Shown here: positions 1 to 8,689 of the stretch, in pieces
Layout of the letters: every line of letters begins with the position of its first letter
How positions within the stretch are numbered: the first letter of the stretch is position 1
Source: Chloroflexota bacterium
GTDB lineage: Bacteria; Chloroflexota; UBA6077; SHYK01
Direction: 5' to 3'
DNA: 37,053 bases
NCBI GenBank assembly: GCA_035652535.1
Contig: DASRDP010000085.1
Span: 1-37,053 of the forward strand
Program-made: the position numbers and the translations under genes
Notes under the pieces: generated by a model
What the model saw: the letters and a program-made list of their open reading frames with translations, nothing else
Database searches by the model: none
Told to the model about the DNA's origin: nothing

Positions 1-2
1 TG

Positions 3-944
3 CCGAGGGCTCGATCGATCGCGCTCTCTGCGGTCGCAGTCGTCGTGGCCGTGGCCTTCGCCTACCTCAGCAACGCCTTCCTCCTGCGGTTGGGGACGCT
101 TGTCCTCATGTACGCGGCCCTCGGCCAGGCGTGGAACTTCATCGGCGGATACACGGGCTATCCCGCCTTCGGGAACACCGTGTTCTTTGGGATCGGCGCG
201 TATGCGACAGCCGTCGTCATGCTCCATGGCGGCCCGTTCGTGGCTGGGCTCGCCGCTGCGACGCTCGCGGCGAGCGCGTGCGCGGTTCTCCTGGGACTCG
301 TCGTTCTGCGGCTCCAGGGCCACTACTTCGCGATCGTGACGTTGGGGATCGGGGAAGTGGCACGGGAGTTGGTGACGAACAGCGACGCACTGGGGGCGGC
401 AACAGGCCTCGTTTTGCCCATCGCAAACGATCTCAAACTCTTCTACTTGCTGATGCTGGCGTGCGTTATCGGGATTGCGGCCACGACGTATGCGATGGAG
501 CGGGCCCGCCTTGGTTACGCTCTGATCGCCATCCGCGAGAACGAGGGCGCGGCCGGATCCCTCGGCATCGACACCCAGCGGTACAAAATCACGGCGTTCG
601 CGCTGAGCGCGGCGTTTTCCGGCGTCGTCGGCGGCGTTTACAGCTACTGGGCCACGTTCATCGATCCCTCGATCGTATTCACGCCGGCCATCTCCGTCCA
701 GGCGATCTTGGTGGCCCTGCTGGGTGGCCCCGGAACGGTCGTCGGGCCGATCCTCGGCTCGCTGGTGCTCGAATCGGCCGCCAATTTGATCTGGGGGAAT
801 CTCCTGAGCTGGCACGATGCGTTTCTCGGAGCCATGATCGTCGTCGCCGTGATGCTGCTGCCAAGGGGGATGACGGGGCTTTACCCGTTCCATCGTGTCA
901 GTCTTGCGAGCGCGTGGGACTATGTGCGCGGCAACGCGGTCTGA
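3..944 (+). CDS. livM: Branched-chain amino acid-type ABC transporter permease (LivM), 5' end cut by window edge
   Basis: Inner-membrane permease subunit of a HAAT-type (Liv) ABC importer. The reading frame is open to the first bases of the window. The first available start inside the window is a GTG at 45, but codons before it are hydrophobic and in frame, so the true start probably lies upstream. The visible part is a string of membrane segments. It includes a GYTGYPAFGNTVFFGIGAY-like stretch near the N-terminus and the conserved AIRENEGAAGSLGID loop typical of LivM, which contacts the ATPase. The 3' end overlaps livG by 23 bases. The paired permease LivH is not seen and would be expected upstream. 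The family is clear. The substrate is not: liv systems also import aromatic acids, amides and urea, and the neighbours favour an aromatic or carboxylated substrate. Confidence 0.9.
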   Translation, partial: PRARSIALSAVAVVVAVAFAYLSNAFLLRLGTLVLMYAALGQAWNFIGGYTGYPAFGNTVFFGIGAYATAVVMLHGGPFVAGLAAATLAASACAVLLGLVVLRLQGHYFAIVTLGIGEVARELVTNSDALGAATGLVLPIANDLKLFYLLMLACVIGIAATTYAMERARLGYALIAIRENEGAAGSLGIDTQRYKITAFALSAAFSGVVGGVYSYWATFIDPSIVFTPAISVQAILVALLGGPGTVVGPILGSLVLESAANLIWGNLLSWHDAFLGAMIVVAVMLLPRGMTGLYPFHRVSLASAWDYVRGNAV

Positions 945-1683
945 AAGTGGCCTGATACTCGAGGCGCGCGACGTCGTTCGCAGCTTCGGGGGGCTCAGGG
1001 CCGTGGACGGCCTGAGCTTCCGAATAGACGCCGGTGAGCTCGTTGGGCTCATTGGTCCGAACGGGTCGGGCAAAACGACGCTCGCGAATCTCATCTGCGG
1101 CGCCCTTCCCTTGACCTCCGGCGACATCATCTTCCGCGGCAAGTCCATCAGGGGACTCAAAGATCACCAGGTGGCGCGTCTGGGAATCGCTCGGACCTTC
1201 CAGGTGACGCGTCCGTTCACACGCTTGACGGTTCAGGCCAATGTGGCAGTGGGAGCGATGTTCTCCGGCCCGTATCTCGGGCGGGATGAAGCGTTTGCGC
1301 GGGCCGATGAAACGCTTGCTCGGGTTGGGCTCGCAGGAAAGGCGCGGCATTCCGGCGCCCAGCTCACGGTTGCCGATCGAAAGCGGTTGGAGTTGGCGCG
1401 CGCCCTCGTCCAGAATCCCACCCTTCTCATCCTGGACGAGGCCATGGCCGGATTGAACCTGCACGAGATCGACGTGGTCATCGATCTCGTCCGCGAGATC
1501 AACCGTCAAGGCGTGACCATCATCGTGGTGGAGCACGTGATGAAGGTCATCATGGTCCTCTGCCAACGCGTGATCGTCCTGCACCACGGCCGGAAGCTGG
1601 CCGAGGGCTCGCCCGCCGAGATCGCCGCCGACGATGGCGTGATTCGGGAATACCTCGGCGCGCGGTACCTGCGGAGTCAGTGA
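922..1683 (+). CDS. livG: ABC transporter ATP-binding protein LivG
   Basis: Cytoplasmic ATPase of the Liv-type importer, 253 residues from ATG 922. A GTG at 895 in the same frame would add nine residues; I prefer the ATG because the protein then starts just before the first strand. Walker A is GPNGSGKTT at residues 45-53, the Q-loop glutamine is about residue 94, and Walker B is LLILDE at 168-173. The ABC signature is the divergent LTVADRKRLE (148-157) rather than LSGGQ; variation here is common in LivG. The start overlaps livM and the stop overlaps the livF start (GTGA), which implies translational coupling. Confidence 0.93.
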   Translation: MCAATRSESGLILEARDVVRSFGGLRAVDGLSFRIDAGELVGLIGPNGSGKTTLANLICGALPLTSGDIIFRGKSIRGLKDHQVARLGIARTFQVTRPFTRLTVQANVAVGAMFSGPYLGRDEAFARADETLARVGLAGKARHSGAQLTVADRKRLELARALVQNPTLLILDEAMAGLNLHEIDVVIDLVREINRQGVTIIVVEHVMKVIMVLCQRVIVLHHGRKLAEGSPAEIAADDGVIREYLGARYLRSQ

Positions 1684-2390
1684 GCGCGATGCTTGCGCTT
1701 CGAAGACTGAACGTCGCCTACGGCCAGACGCAGGTGCTCTGGGACGTGGATCTTCGCGTCGATGAAGGGGAGATCGTCGCGCTCATCGGTTCCAACGGCG
1801 CCGGGAAGTCGACTCTGCTGAACGCCATCTCGGGACTGGCCAGCGTGCTCGCCGGATCCGTTGAGTTCGAGGGGCGCTCCCTGGTCGGCATGCGCCCGGA
1901 GCAGACGGTTCGGGCGGGCATCGCGCACGTGCCCCAGGGACGCCGGCTGTTCTCCGCCCTCGCAGTCCGCGACAATTTGCTGCTCGGGGCGTACCGGCGG
2001 CACGATCGTGAGATCGGCGCCGACGTCGAGTGGGTCCTGTCGCTCTTTCCATCGCTTCGGTCGCGCCTCACGATCGCCGCGGGCTCGCTCTCGGGCGGCG
2101 AGCAGCAGATGGCGGCCATCGGGCGCGCCCTCATGTCCCGCCCGAGACTGCTGATGATCGATGAGATGTCCCTCGGGCTTGCACCCGTGGTGCTGGATTC
2201 GCTTCTCCCAGCCCTGAAGGAAGTCAACGGGCGCGGTACAGCGATCCTCCTCGTGGAGCAGGACGTTCGGCTCGCGTTGGAGACGGCGAGCCGGGCCTAC
2301 GTGCTGGAAAATGGCCGCACCGCGCTGGACGGTCCATCTGATCAGCTGATGGGAGACTCACGTGTCCAGGAGGCGTATCTTGGAATCTAG
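1680..2390 (+). CDS. livF: ABC transporter ATP-binding protein LivF
   Basis: Second ATPase of the Liv-type importer, 236 residues. Walker A is GSNGAGKST at 37-45, the canonical signature LSGGEQQ is at 137-143, and Walker B is LLMIDE at 157-162, followed by the LGLAP of LivF proteins. The GTG start at 1680 overlaps the livG stop by four bases; an ATG at 1689 is the alternative. LivF carries the canonical signature and LivG a divergent one, so the two ATP sites may be unequal, which is an inference. A solute-binding lipoprotein follows after about 70 bases. Confidence 0.94.
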   Translation: MSAMLALRRLNVAYGQTQVLWDVDLRVDEGEIVALIGSNGAGKSTLLNAISGLASVLAGSVEFEGRSLVGMRPEQTVRAGIAHVPQGRRLFSALAVRDNLLLGAYRRHDREIGADVEWVLSLFPSLRSRLTIAAGSLSGGEQQMAAIGRALMSRPRLLMIDEMSLGLAPVVLDSLLPALKEVNGRGTAILLVEQDVRLALETASRAYVLENGRTALDGPSDQLMGDSRVQEAYLGI

Positions 2391-2460
2391 CGGCGAACAC
2401 GTGGCATCAGCTCGACACGCTCGCGACCCCTGGTGTCAAACCTCTGTGGGGGTGCCTCGC

Positions 2461-4173
2461 ATGCGCCGGGCGCTGGCCGTATCCATCGTCCCACTCGTCG
2501 TGGCCGCGTGTGTCGCCGGCCAGCCTACCGACGCGAGCCGCGCCGTGACCCATCCCTCGATCACCACCGGCCCGAAGAAGATCGTAGCGGCCATGATGAG
2601 CGATCCGCCGAGCATCAGCAGCGAAGTGGTGGGGGCGGGTTCGGGCACGATCCAGGGCGGGGACGCTCTGGAGGACCTCGTCAACGCGGGGCTTACCGAG
2701 GTGGACGACAAGGGCACGCTTCGGCCGCAGTTATCGGAGGTGGTGCCCACGCTGGACAATGGCCTCTGGCGGCTCCTTCCCGATGGGCGCATGGAGACGA
2801 CGTGGACGCTCCGCGCTGGCGCCGTGTGGCACGACGGCGTGCCATTCTCCGTAGAGGACTTGTTGTTCACCGTTCGAATCGCTCATGACAAGGACGTGCC
2901 GGCGCTCCGGAACGATGCTGTCGACCGGATCGAGCGGGTCGAAGGCCTGGACGATCGCACTGTTCGCGTCACGTGGAGCGAACCGTACATCCAGGCCGAC
3001 CGGCTTTTCACGCGACGGCTCGTGTTTCCACGGCCGGCCCATATCCTGGCCGGGCCGTACGACCAGAACAAGCTCAGTGTGGTGCAGCTCCCCTATTGGA
3101 CGGACGAGTACGTGGGAACCGGTCCGTTTCGGCTCCAACAATGGGTGGCGGGAGCCCGCCTGATCCTCGCAGCCAACGATCGATACGTCCTCGGGCGGCC
3201 GAAGCTCGATGAGATCGAGGTTCGGTTCATTCCCGACAGCAGCACCCTGGCGGCAAACCTCATGGCCGGCGAGGTCGCCGTTACCCTGGGCCGGAACCTG
3301 TCGCTGCAGCAGGCGGGCCAGCTTCGAGACCAATGGAAGGACGGGGTCGTGAAGATCGGCATTAAGAACTGGTTCGCGGCCTGGCCGCAGTTCGTGAATC
3401 CCGATCCGGTGGCCTTGCTGGACCTGCGGTTCCGCCGCGCGTTGATTTACGCTCTCGATCGACAGCAGATCGTCGAGACGCTCCAGGAGGGCCTCGTACC
3501 CGTCGCCGACACGTTCTTGAGTCCGACCGACCCGGCGTTCCCATCCATCGAGTCGCGGATCGTTCGCTACCCGTACGACCGCGACCGAGCGTCGCAGCTG
3601 ATGGAGGATCTCGGAGCATCGCCCGGACGCGACGGAACGTGGGTCGACGCAACGGGGCAGCCAATCCGGTTGGAGGTTCGCACCGATGGCGGCGGAGGAG
3701 ATGACGCCCAGGAGACGACGGCGCTCGTGGTGGCGGACCACTGGAAGCGATTCGGAATCGCCGCCGAGCCGCTCGTCATCTCGCAGCTCCAGCGCCGCGA
3801 CCGCGAGTACAATTCGACGTTTCCCGGTGTCCGCGTCTGGCGGCTTCCCAACGACGCGTGGACCTTGGACCGGTATGAGAGCAAGAGCGCGCCGCTGCCG
3901 GAGAACCATTTCAATGGCGGGAATCGTTCGCGGTACATGAATTCGGAGTTCGATGGGCTCGTCGAGCGGTACATGCGCACGATACCCGAGGGGCCTCGCA
4001 CCGAGGTGCTGGGTCAGATCATCCACCACATGACGGATCAGCTCACGGTTCTCGGGCTCTACTACAATACTGAACCATTGCTTGTGAACAGGTCGTTGAC
4101 CGGTGTGACGGCGCGGGATGTCGGCGAAACGACTGAGGCGTGGAACGCGCACGAATGGGACGTGAAGTGGTAG
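2461..4173 (+). CDS. ABC transporter solute-binding lipoprotein, SBP_bac_5 (peptide/nickel) family
   Basis: Extracytoplasmic lipid-anchored binding protein, 570 residues. The frame is open back to GTG 2362, but ATG 2461 gives a textbook lipoprotein signal: two arginines, a hydrophobic core and lipobox VAAC with Cys17. A G-rich stretch (tgggggtg) sits a few bases upstream. The mature protein has SBP_bac_5 features, including a WTLRAGAVWHDGVPFS motif in the first third and an alternating lobe pattern near FRRALIYALDRQQIVETL. Family members usually bind oligopeptides, sugars, nickel or opines and work with DppBC-type permeases. Here the gene follows livMGF and precedes a Rieske oxygenase by 27 bases. 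Whether it really feeds the Liv permease is uncertain, because Liv systems normally use Peripla_BP_6 proteins. Confidence 0.88.
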   Translation: MRRALAVSIVPLVVAACVAGQPTDASRAVTHPSITTGPKKIVAAMMSDPPSISSEVVGAGSGTIQGGDALEDLVNAGLTEVDDKGTLRPQLSEVVPTLDNGLWRLLPDGRMETTWTLRAGAVWHDGVPFSVEDLLFTVRIAHDKDVPALRNDAVDRIERVEGLDDRTVRVTWSEPYIQADRLFTRRLVFPRPAHILAGPYDQNKLSVVQLPYWTDEYVGTGPFRLQQWVAGARLILAANDRYVLGRPKLDEIEVRFIPDSSTLAANLMAGEVAVTLGRNLSLQQAGQLRDQWKDGVVKIGIKNWFAAWPQFVNPDPVALLDLRFRRALIYALDRQQIVETLQEGLVPVADTFLSPTDPAFPSIESRIVRYPYDRDRASQLMEDLGASPGRDGTWVDATGQPIRLEVRTDGGGGDDAQETTALVVADHWKRFGIAAEPLVISQLQRRDREYNSTFPGVRVWRLPNDAWTLDRYESKSAPLPENHFNGGNRSRYMNSEFDGLVERYMRTIPEGPRTEVLGQIIHHMTDQLTVLGLYYNTEPLLVNRSLTGVTARDVGETTEAWNAHEWDVKW

Positions 4174-4200
4174 GCGCGCCGAAAGCATGAGGGGGACGGA

Positions 4201-5481
4201 ATGCTAAGCAAGGAAGAAAACGATCTATTGACACGCGTTGGACCCGGCACGCCCGGTGGCGACCTTCTTCGTCGCTACTGGCAGCCGGTCGCGCTCGCCG
4301 AGGAGTTGCCTCCCGACGGGCCCCCCATCCCGGTGCGGCTTCTCGGCGAGGATCTCGTGTTGTTCCGTGAGCCCTCGCTCGGCCCAGGCGAGCCCGGACG
4401 GCCTGGCCTGCTCGGAATTCACTGTGCGCACAGGGGCGCCGATCTGAGTTACGGCCGCCTCGAGGATGGCGGCTTGCGGTGCATCTACCACGGCTGGCTG
4501 TACGACGGGCGCGGACGGTGCCTCGAGCAGCCAGGAGAGCCGGCTGGGTCGACGTTTCACGAGCGCGTGCGTCAACCAGCGTATCCGTGCCAGGAGGTCG
4601 GCGGGCTGATCCTGGCGTATCTGGGTCCCGGCGAGCCCCCGCTCGTACCGAATTATGAGTTCCTCACGGCTCCGCAGGAGCAGTGCTACCCCACGAAGCT
4701 CTTTCAGGAGTGCAGCTACCTGCAAGGAAATGAGGGCAACATCGACCCGTCCCACCACTCGTTTCTTCACCTGCGCTACGGCGAGGGCGAGGACAGCCAA
4801 TTTACCTGGTACGCTGGGGACCGCTCACCCACCATCGAGACAGAGGAGACGGCGTACGGTGCGAGGATCTACGCCATCCGCCGGATCGACGAGCACCGCA
4901 ACTACATCAAAATCACGAACTTCATCCTCCCCAATCTCAGCGCCATCAGCGGCGACGCGGACGGATACGGCGTGAACTGGCACGTGCCGATCGACGACAC
5001 CCACCACTGGAAATACAACCTGACGTTCCGTCGGTCGCGCGCCATCGACAAAGCAGTCCGCGCCCGCGGACGGACGAGCATGACGGCCGATTATCACCCA
5101 ATTCGCCACAAGGAGAATCGGTATCAGCAAGACCGAGCTGAGATGCGGGGGATTACGTTTGCGGGTCTCGGGCGGGATTTCCAGGCGCAAGACGCGTGTG
5201 TGACCGAGGGCGCGGGCCCTATCCAGGATCGGTCGACCGAGCACCTGGGCTACACCGACAAGGGCATCATCGCGGCCCGAAAGGTGTTGCTCCGAGCGCT
5301 GCGCGCTTCGCAGGCGGGTCAGGATCCCGCGCACGTGATTCGTGATCCCGCGGACAACAGCTTCTCAGATCTGTTTGCCCGGAAGGACGTGGTCCCGGTG
5401 GAGCTCGGGTGGAGTCGGTACTGGGAGCGCGAGGCGGCCGAGGGCCAGCGGGTGCTCGCCCTCACAACGGGCACCGCGTAG
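4201..5481 (+). CDS. Rieske [2Fe-2S] aromatic-ring oxygenase, alpha subunit (phthalate dioxygenase / LigX type)
   Basis: Non-haem iron oxygenase of 426 residues, the usual size for a homo-oligomeric Rieske oxygenase. The N-terminal Rieske domain has ligands Cys75, His77, Cys94 and His97 (CAH and CIYHGW). The catalytic mononuclear iron site is DPSHHSFLH at 182-190: Asp182 bridges the two centres and His185 and His190 bind iron. A GAGGGGG ribosome binding site lies about five bases upstream of the ATG. Known relatives include phthalate 4,5-dioxygenase and O-demethylases such as LigX. No reductase or ferredoxin gene is in the window, so electrons must come from elsewhere. It lies tail to tail with the UbiD gene, nine bases apart. 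It could be a ring dioxygenase or a demethylase; sequence alone does not decide. Confidence 0.9.
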   Translation: MLSKEENDLLTRVGPGTPGGDLLRRYWQPVALAEELPPDGPPIPVRLLGEDLVLFREPSLGPGEPGRPGLLGIHCAHRGADLSYGRLEDGGLRCIYHGWLYDGRGRCLEQPGEPAGSTFHERVRQPAYPCQEVGGLILAYLGPGEPPLVPNYEFLTAPQEQCYPTKLFQECSYLQGNEGNIDPSHHSFLHLRYGEGEDSQFTWYAGDRSPTIETEETAYGARIYAIRRIDEHRNYIKITNFILPNLSAISGDADGYGVNWHVPIDDTHHWKYNLTFRRSRAIDKAVRARGRTSMTADYHPIRHKENRYQQDRAEMRGITFAGLGRDFQAQDACVTEGAGPIQDRSTEHLGYTDKGIIAARKVLLRALRASQAGQDPAHVIRDPADNSFSDLFARKDVVPVELGWSRYWEREAAEGQRVLALTTGTA

Positions 5482-5490
5482 CGCGCGCGC

Positions 5491-6945
5491 TTATTCGATC
5501 ACGTGAGCCCACTTGGAGCGGACCTTCTCCCGCAGCTCCGGTGACACACTCACCGCTTTGGGAAATTTGTCGATCCATTCGAAGGGGCGCGTCGCGTCGA
5601 TGATGGCCCGGGACATCAGCGGCTCGCCGTCCGGCGGAACCGTTGGGTCGAGATGGGTTGACTCCATGCGTCGCAGCACCTGGATGTCTGACGCTGGGTC
5701 TGAGCGCGTGCACACTGCCCACATCAGCTCGGCCATGTCGCGAATGTTTACGTCCGCGTCCACAACGATGGCATAGCGAGGTCGATGACCGCCGCCGTTG
5801 GCGAGGGCGAGACCCGCCTGCCGCGCATGGCCCGGGTACTGCTGCTCGATGGCGATGACGGTAAGGAGCCCGCCCGTCGAGCTGTAAGAGTAGACATCCT
5901 TGACCCCGGGCACCATTCGCTTTAGCCGATCGAGGGCGCCTTCGGAGCGAAGGATGCCGAGAAACGCGTTGGCGCTCGGCTGATGGGGCGGCCTGCCAGG
6001 CATGTTGCCCAGCATGATGGGATTGTCACGGTAGTAGACAGCCTGAACGGTGACCGTCGGGATGTCCTTGATCCCGCCGCCGTAGTAGCCGGTCCACTCC
6101 CCAAAGGGCCCCTCGGGCCGAATGTCATCCGGCCGGATCTCCCCCACGAGCACCAGCTCGGATCGCGCGGGGATGGGGAGATTCGTGTGCGGATCGACGA
6201 CCAGGTCCATCGGCTCGCCGCGAAGCCCGCTCACGCAATCGTACTCGCACACGCCCTCGGGGAAACCGTGGGACGCCATGATAAAGAGCAGCGGATCGTG
6301 GCCGAGGGAGATGGCCACCGGGCACGGCCTGCCCTGCCTGAAATAGGTGTTCTGGTGAAGCCGTCCCTGATGGGATACGTCCATCATCACCGAGACGTGC
6401 GTGGGATCCTGGTACATGACCCGGTAGGTTCCGACGTTGACCCAGTCAGAGTTCGGATCTTTGGTCGCCACGGCGACCGCCGTCCCGACGTATGGGCCTC
6501 CGTCATCCTCGTGCCAGAATGGGCGGGGAAAGCGGGTCAGGTCGACGTCGCTGCCCTCCTGGACATTTTCGAAAATGGGGCCATCGGACACAATCCGCGA
6601 GCGCAGCGGCTTCATCCCGCTCCACTTCGGCGGGCCGAGCTTGGTGTACTCGGCGCGGGTAAGGCCGACTGGGAGACCGACAGCAAGCGCGACGCGGTTC
6701 AACGAGTGCAGGGGGTTCATGAGCAGGCGGAAGCCGGGCTCCAAGCCGACGATGTGGTCGCATAAGACCGTAGGGATGAGCTTGCTCTCCCGGCTCAGCG
6801 CGCTGATGGCGCCGATCTCGAGCTGCTGGTCCGCACCGTCAGCCCTGCGAAGCTCGCCCAGCGCGTCGGCAGCCTCGATGAAGCCGCGCAGATCGTCGTA
6901 GCGCACAACGGTTCCCGTCTCGACCGATTGTTCAGTCCGTGCCAT
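5491..6945 (-). CDS. UbiD-family prenylated-FMN (de)carboxylase
   Basis: Cytoplasmic reversible decarboxylase of 484 residues, typical for UbiD. The catalytic residues of the family can be placed: Asn170 and Arg175 (in NVGTYRVMYQD) and Glu278 and Glu283 (in PEGPFGEWTGYYGG). They keep the spacing of the Arg-Glu-Glu network of fungal Fdc1, so the enzyme should be active if supplied with prenyl-FMN. UbiX, which makes that cofactor, is not in the window. The start has AGGAG and AAAGGA upstream. It follows the Gfo/Idh dehydrogenase by 26 bases in the same direction, and the two probably form an operon. Family substrates are hydroxybenzoates, phthalates, cinnamates and polyprenyl hydroxybenzoate. 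The context favours aromatic catabolism over ubiquinone synthesis, an inference. Confidence 0.92.
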   Translation of the reverse strand: MARTEQSVETGTVVRYDDLRGFIEAADALGELRRADGADQQLEIGAISALSRESKLIPTVLCDHIVGLEPGFRLLMNPLHSLNRVALAVGLPVGLTRAEYTKLGPPKWSGMKPLRSRIVSDGPIFENVQEGSDVDLTRFPRPFWHEDDGGPYVGTAVAVATKDPNSDWVNVGTYRVMYQDPTHVSVMMDVSHQGRLHQNTYFRQGRPCPVAISLGHDPLLFIMASHGFPEGVCEYDCVSGLRGEPMDLVVDPHTNLPIPARSELVLVGEIRPDDIRPEGPFGEWTGYYGGGIKDIPTVTVQAVYYRDNPIMLGNMPGRPPHQPSANAFLGILRSEGALDRLKRMVPGVKDVYSYSSTGGLLTVIAIEQQYPGHARQAGLALANGGGHRPRYAIVVDADVNIRDMAELMWAVCTRSDPASDIQVLRRMESTHLDPTVPPDGEPLMSRAIIDATRPFEWIDKFPKAVSVSPELREKVRSKWAHVIE

Positions 6946-6971
6946 GTCGTGTCCTTTCTCCTGCAGCGACC

Positions 6972-8165
6972 CTATTCGGGACTGGGTATCTGGTGCGACA
7001 TCCGAATCTCGCGTCGTTCGCGCGCTGACTCCATGATGGCGAGCACGACCTCGAGCGTCGCCTCACCCCAGCGGCCGCCGTGATACACGGGCTGTCCCAT
7101 CGCGACGGCTTGATACAGCTCGTCGATCTCGGCCTGGCGAGCGTTGCGCCCGGGCGGCAGGGGGATCTCGCGCTTAGCGTCGTCGGCGTACACAAAGAGG
7201 CCCTCGGGTGACTGGCGGACGTCGCCATGGGCGCAGCTCACGATGGTGAGGCCAAAGGTTCGCTGGCCGTGGTCGCGTTCGCCCGACTCACCGTGGGCCT
7301 GACGCGCCCACTCACCGGAGCCGCCATAGCGCCGGGACTCCTTCAGGGCGGTCTCGTCCGCCGCCGACCGGATGGCCGCGCGGGCGCGCAGATTGGTGTC
7401 GGGATGGCGGCGCTGGCCGCCTTCACCGATCCACGCGGTGAACTCGCACGTGTCAAAGTGGGCATAGCCATTGTAGACGAGGGTCGCCGGCGTGCCGTCC
7501 TCGAATTCGACGTACGCCGCCCACGCGCCCTCCGCCCGCCGGGACGCGTCCCAGACGCCGGTCATCGCGCGCACGCTTCGCACCATCCCGCCGCCGATGA
7601 GGCGGACGATATCGACCTGGTGGGGCCCCTGGTTGTACACGACGTTGCCGCCCTGAGCGGGATCGAGCTCCTGCGGCATGCGCGGTCGGAACATGAACTC
7701 GTTGTAGTTCCAGGTGTTGATCATCCCGAGCTTGCCCAGCTCACCGCCCACGACGATCTCGCGCATCTTTCGGATCGGCACGTCGAAGGCTTTGCTGTGG
7801 CCGCAGAGAAGCAGAACGCCGTTCTTCTCCGCTGCGGCGTTCATGCGCTCGCACTCGTCGAGGGTCAACGCCATCGGCTTCTCGACGATCACGTGCTTCC
7901 CGTGCTCGGCCGCCGAGATGACGTTCTCGCAGTGGAAACGGTTCGGCGTGCAGACGTAGACGGCATCGACGTCCCCGCTGGCGCACATCGCCTCGACGGA
8001 CGCGAAGGTCTTGGCACCGTACTCCGCGCGAAATTGCGCCAGCGCGTTCTCCCGGACGTCGGCGCCAGCGGCGAGCTCCACGTTCGTATGCTCGACGACC
8101 GCCGGAATGATGGCGTTGCTGGCAACGCCCAGGCCGGCGATGCCGAGCCGCAGCTCCTTCGCCAT
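6972..8165 (-). CDS. Gfo/Idh/MocA-family NAD(P)-dependent oxidoreductase
   Basis: Soluble dehydrogenase of 397 residues. An N-terminal Rossmann fold has GIAGLGVAS at 8-16, and the conserved EKP (95-97) lies in VIVEKPMALT. The C-terminal half has RPRMPQELDPAQGGNVVYN and NQGPHQVDIVRLIGGG, which hold the His/Asp active-site region of the family. The wording of this stretch resembles 4,5-dihydro-4,5-dihydroxyphthalate dehydrogenase (Pht4-like) proteins as I remember them; this is recall, not an alignment. GGAGG lies five bases before the ATG. It is the first gene of a leftward operon with UbiD. A role as cis-dihydrodiol dehydrogenase between the Rieske enzyme and UbiD is plausible; a sugar or inositol dehydrogenase is the alternative. 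Confidence 0.87.
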   Translation of the reverse strand: MAKELRLGIAGLGVASNAIIPAVVEHTNVELAAGADVRENALAQFRAEYGAKTFASVEAMCASGDVDAVYVCTPNRFHCENVISAAEHGKHVIVEKPMALTLDECERMNAAAEKNGVLLLCGHSKAFDVPIRKMREIVVGGELGKLGMINTWNYNEFMFRPRMPQELDPAQGGNVVYNQGPHQVDIVRLIGGGMVRSVRAMTGVWDASRRAEGAWAAYVEFEDGTPATLVYNGYAHFDTCEFTAWIGEGGQRRHPDTNLRARAAIRSAADETALKESRRYGGSGEWARQAHGESGERDHGQRTFGLTIVSCAHGDVRQSPEGLFVYADDAKREIPLPPGRNARQAEIDELYQAVAMGQPVYHGGRWGEATLEVVLAIMESARERREIRMSHQIPSPE

Positions 8166-8305
8166 GCGTCCTCCAACTATTTCCCGTGGGGGTCAGTCCC
8201 GCTTCGAGCAGATCGGTCCAAGAAGCGCGATCTGCCGGATCGAGGGAATTCTAACGGGGGGGCGGAGAAATATCGTCTTATCTCGTCCGTCCAGATGGAG
8301 ACGTG

Positions 8306-8548
8306 ATGATCTGGCAGATTCAGGAAGCCAAGCAGCGATCCAGAAACGTGGTCGAGCGCGCGCTGCACGAAGGCCCGCAAACGGTCACGCGTCGGGGCGA
8401 GCCCGTCGTGGTGGTCGTTCCGAGGGACGACTTCCGACATTTGCGCGGTGAGGTACCGGATTTTCGCGACTGTCTGCTCTCCGCGCCGGACATCGTGGCG
8501 CTCGACATCAAACGCGAAGCGAGCCGCGTGGGCCGCGTCGAGCTGTGA
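8306..8548 (+). CDS. Type II toxin-antitoxin antitoxin, Phd/YefM family
   Basis: Small DNA-binding antitoxin of 80 residues. It begins MIWQIQEAKQRSRNVVERAL and continues with GPQTVTRRGEPVVVVVPRDDF, the Phd/YefM fold core (helix, then repeated valine strand, then an F/Y-containing helix). A GTG at 8303 precedes the ATG directly; GGAG at 8297-8300 is best spaced for ATG 8306. The C-terminal tail (DIVALDIKREASRVGRVEL) should be the toxin-neutralising part. The stop overlaps the start of a VapC-like frame by GTGA, the usual coupling, but that toxin is truncated. The antitoxin therefore seems to persist alone. Confidence 0.85.
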   Translation: MIWQIQEAKQRSRNVVERALHEGPQTVTRRGEPVVVVVPRDDFRHLRGEVPDFRDCLLSAPDIVALDIKREASRVGRVEL

Positions 8549-8634
8549 GGTTCCTGCTCGACACGAGCGTCATCTCCGAGGCGCGCATGCCCGCGGGGAA
8601 CGCCCGCTCCGGAAACTGGCGATCTTCCCGTTGA
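8545..8634 (+). pseudogene. Truncated VapC (PIN-domain) toxin remnant
   Basis: A 29-codon frame starts with GTG at 8545, inside the antitoxin stop, and begins VRFLLDTSVISEARMPAG. This matches the first strand and helix of PIN-domain VapC toxins partnered with Phd-like antitoxins, including the first metal-binding aspartate (sixth residue). The match ends after about 18 residues, and the frame terminates at TGA 8632-8634. The other three acidic residues and roughly 100 residues of the RNase fold are absent, and the next gene begins at 8690. I infer a toxin inactivated by a deletion or rearrangement. Confidence 0.75.
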
Positions 8635-8689
8635 CTCTCTTGCGGTTCGGCCCGTACGCTTGCGGATGCTCTGGAATTGGAGGTGCCGA

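Noticed and set aside
2731-4188. 485-residue minus-strand frame opposite the solute-binding gene
   Set aside because: Antisense shadow; the opposite strand encodes a clear SBP_bac_5 protein.
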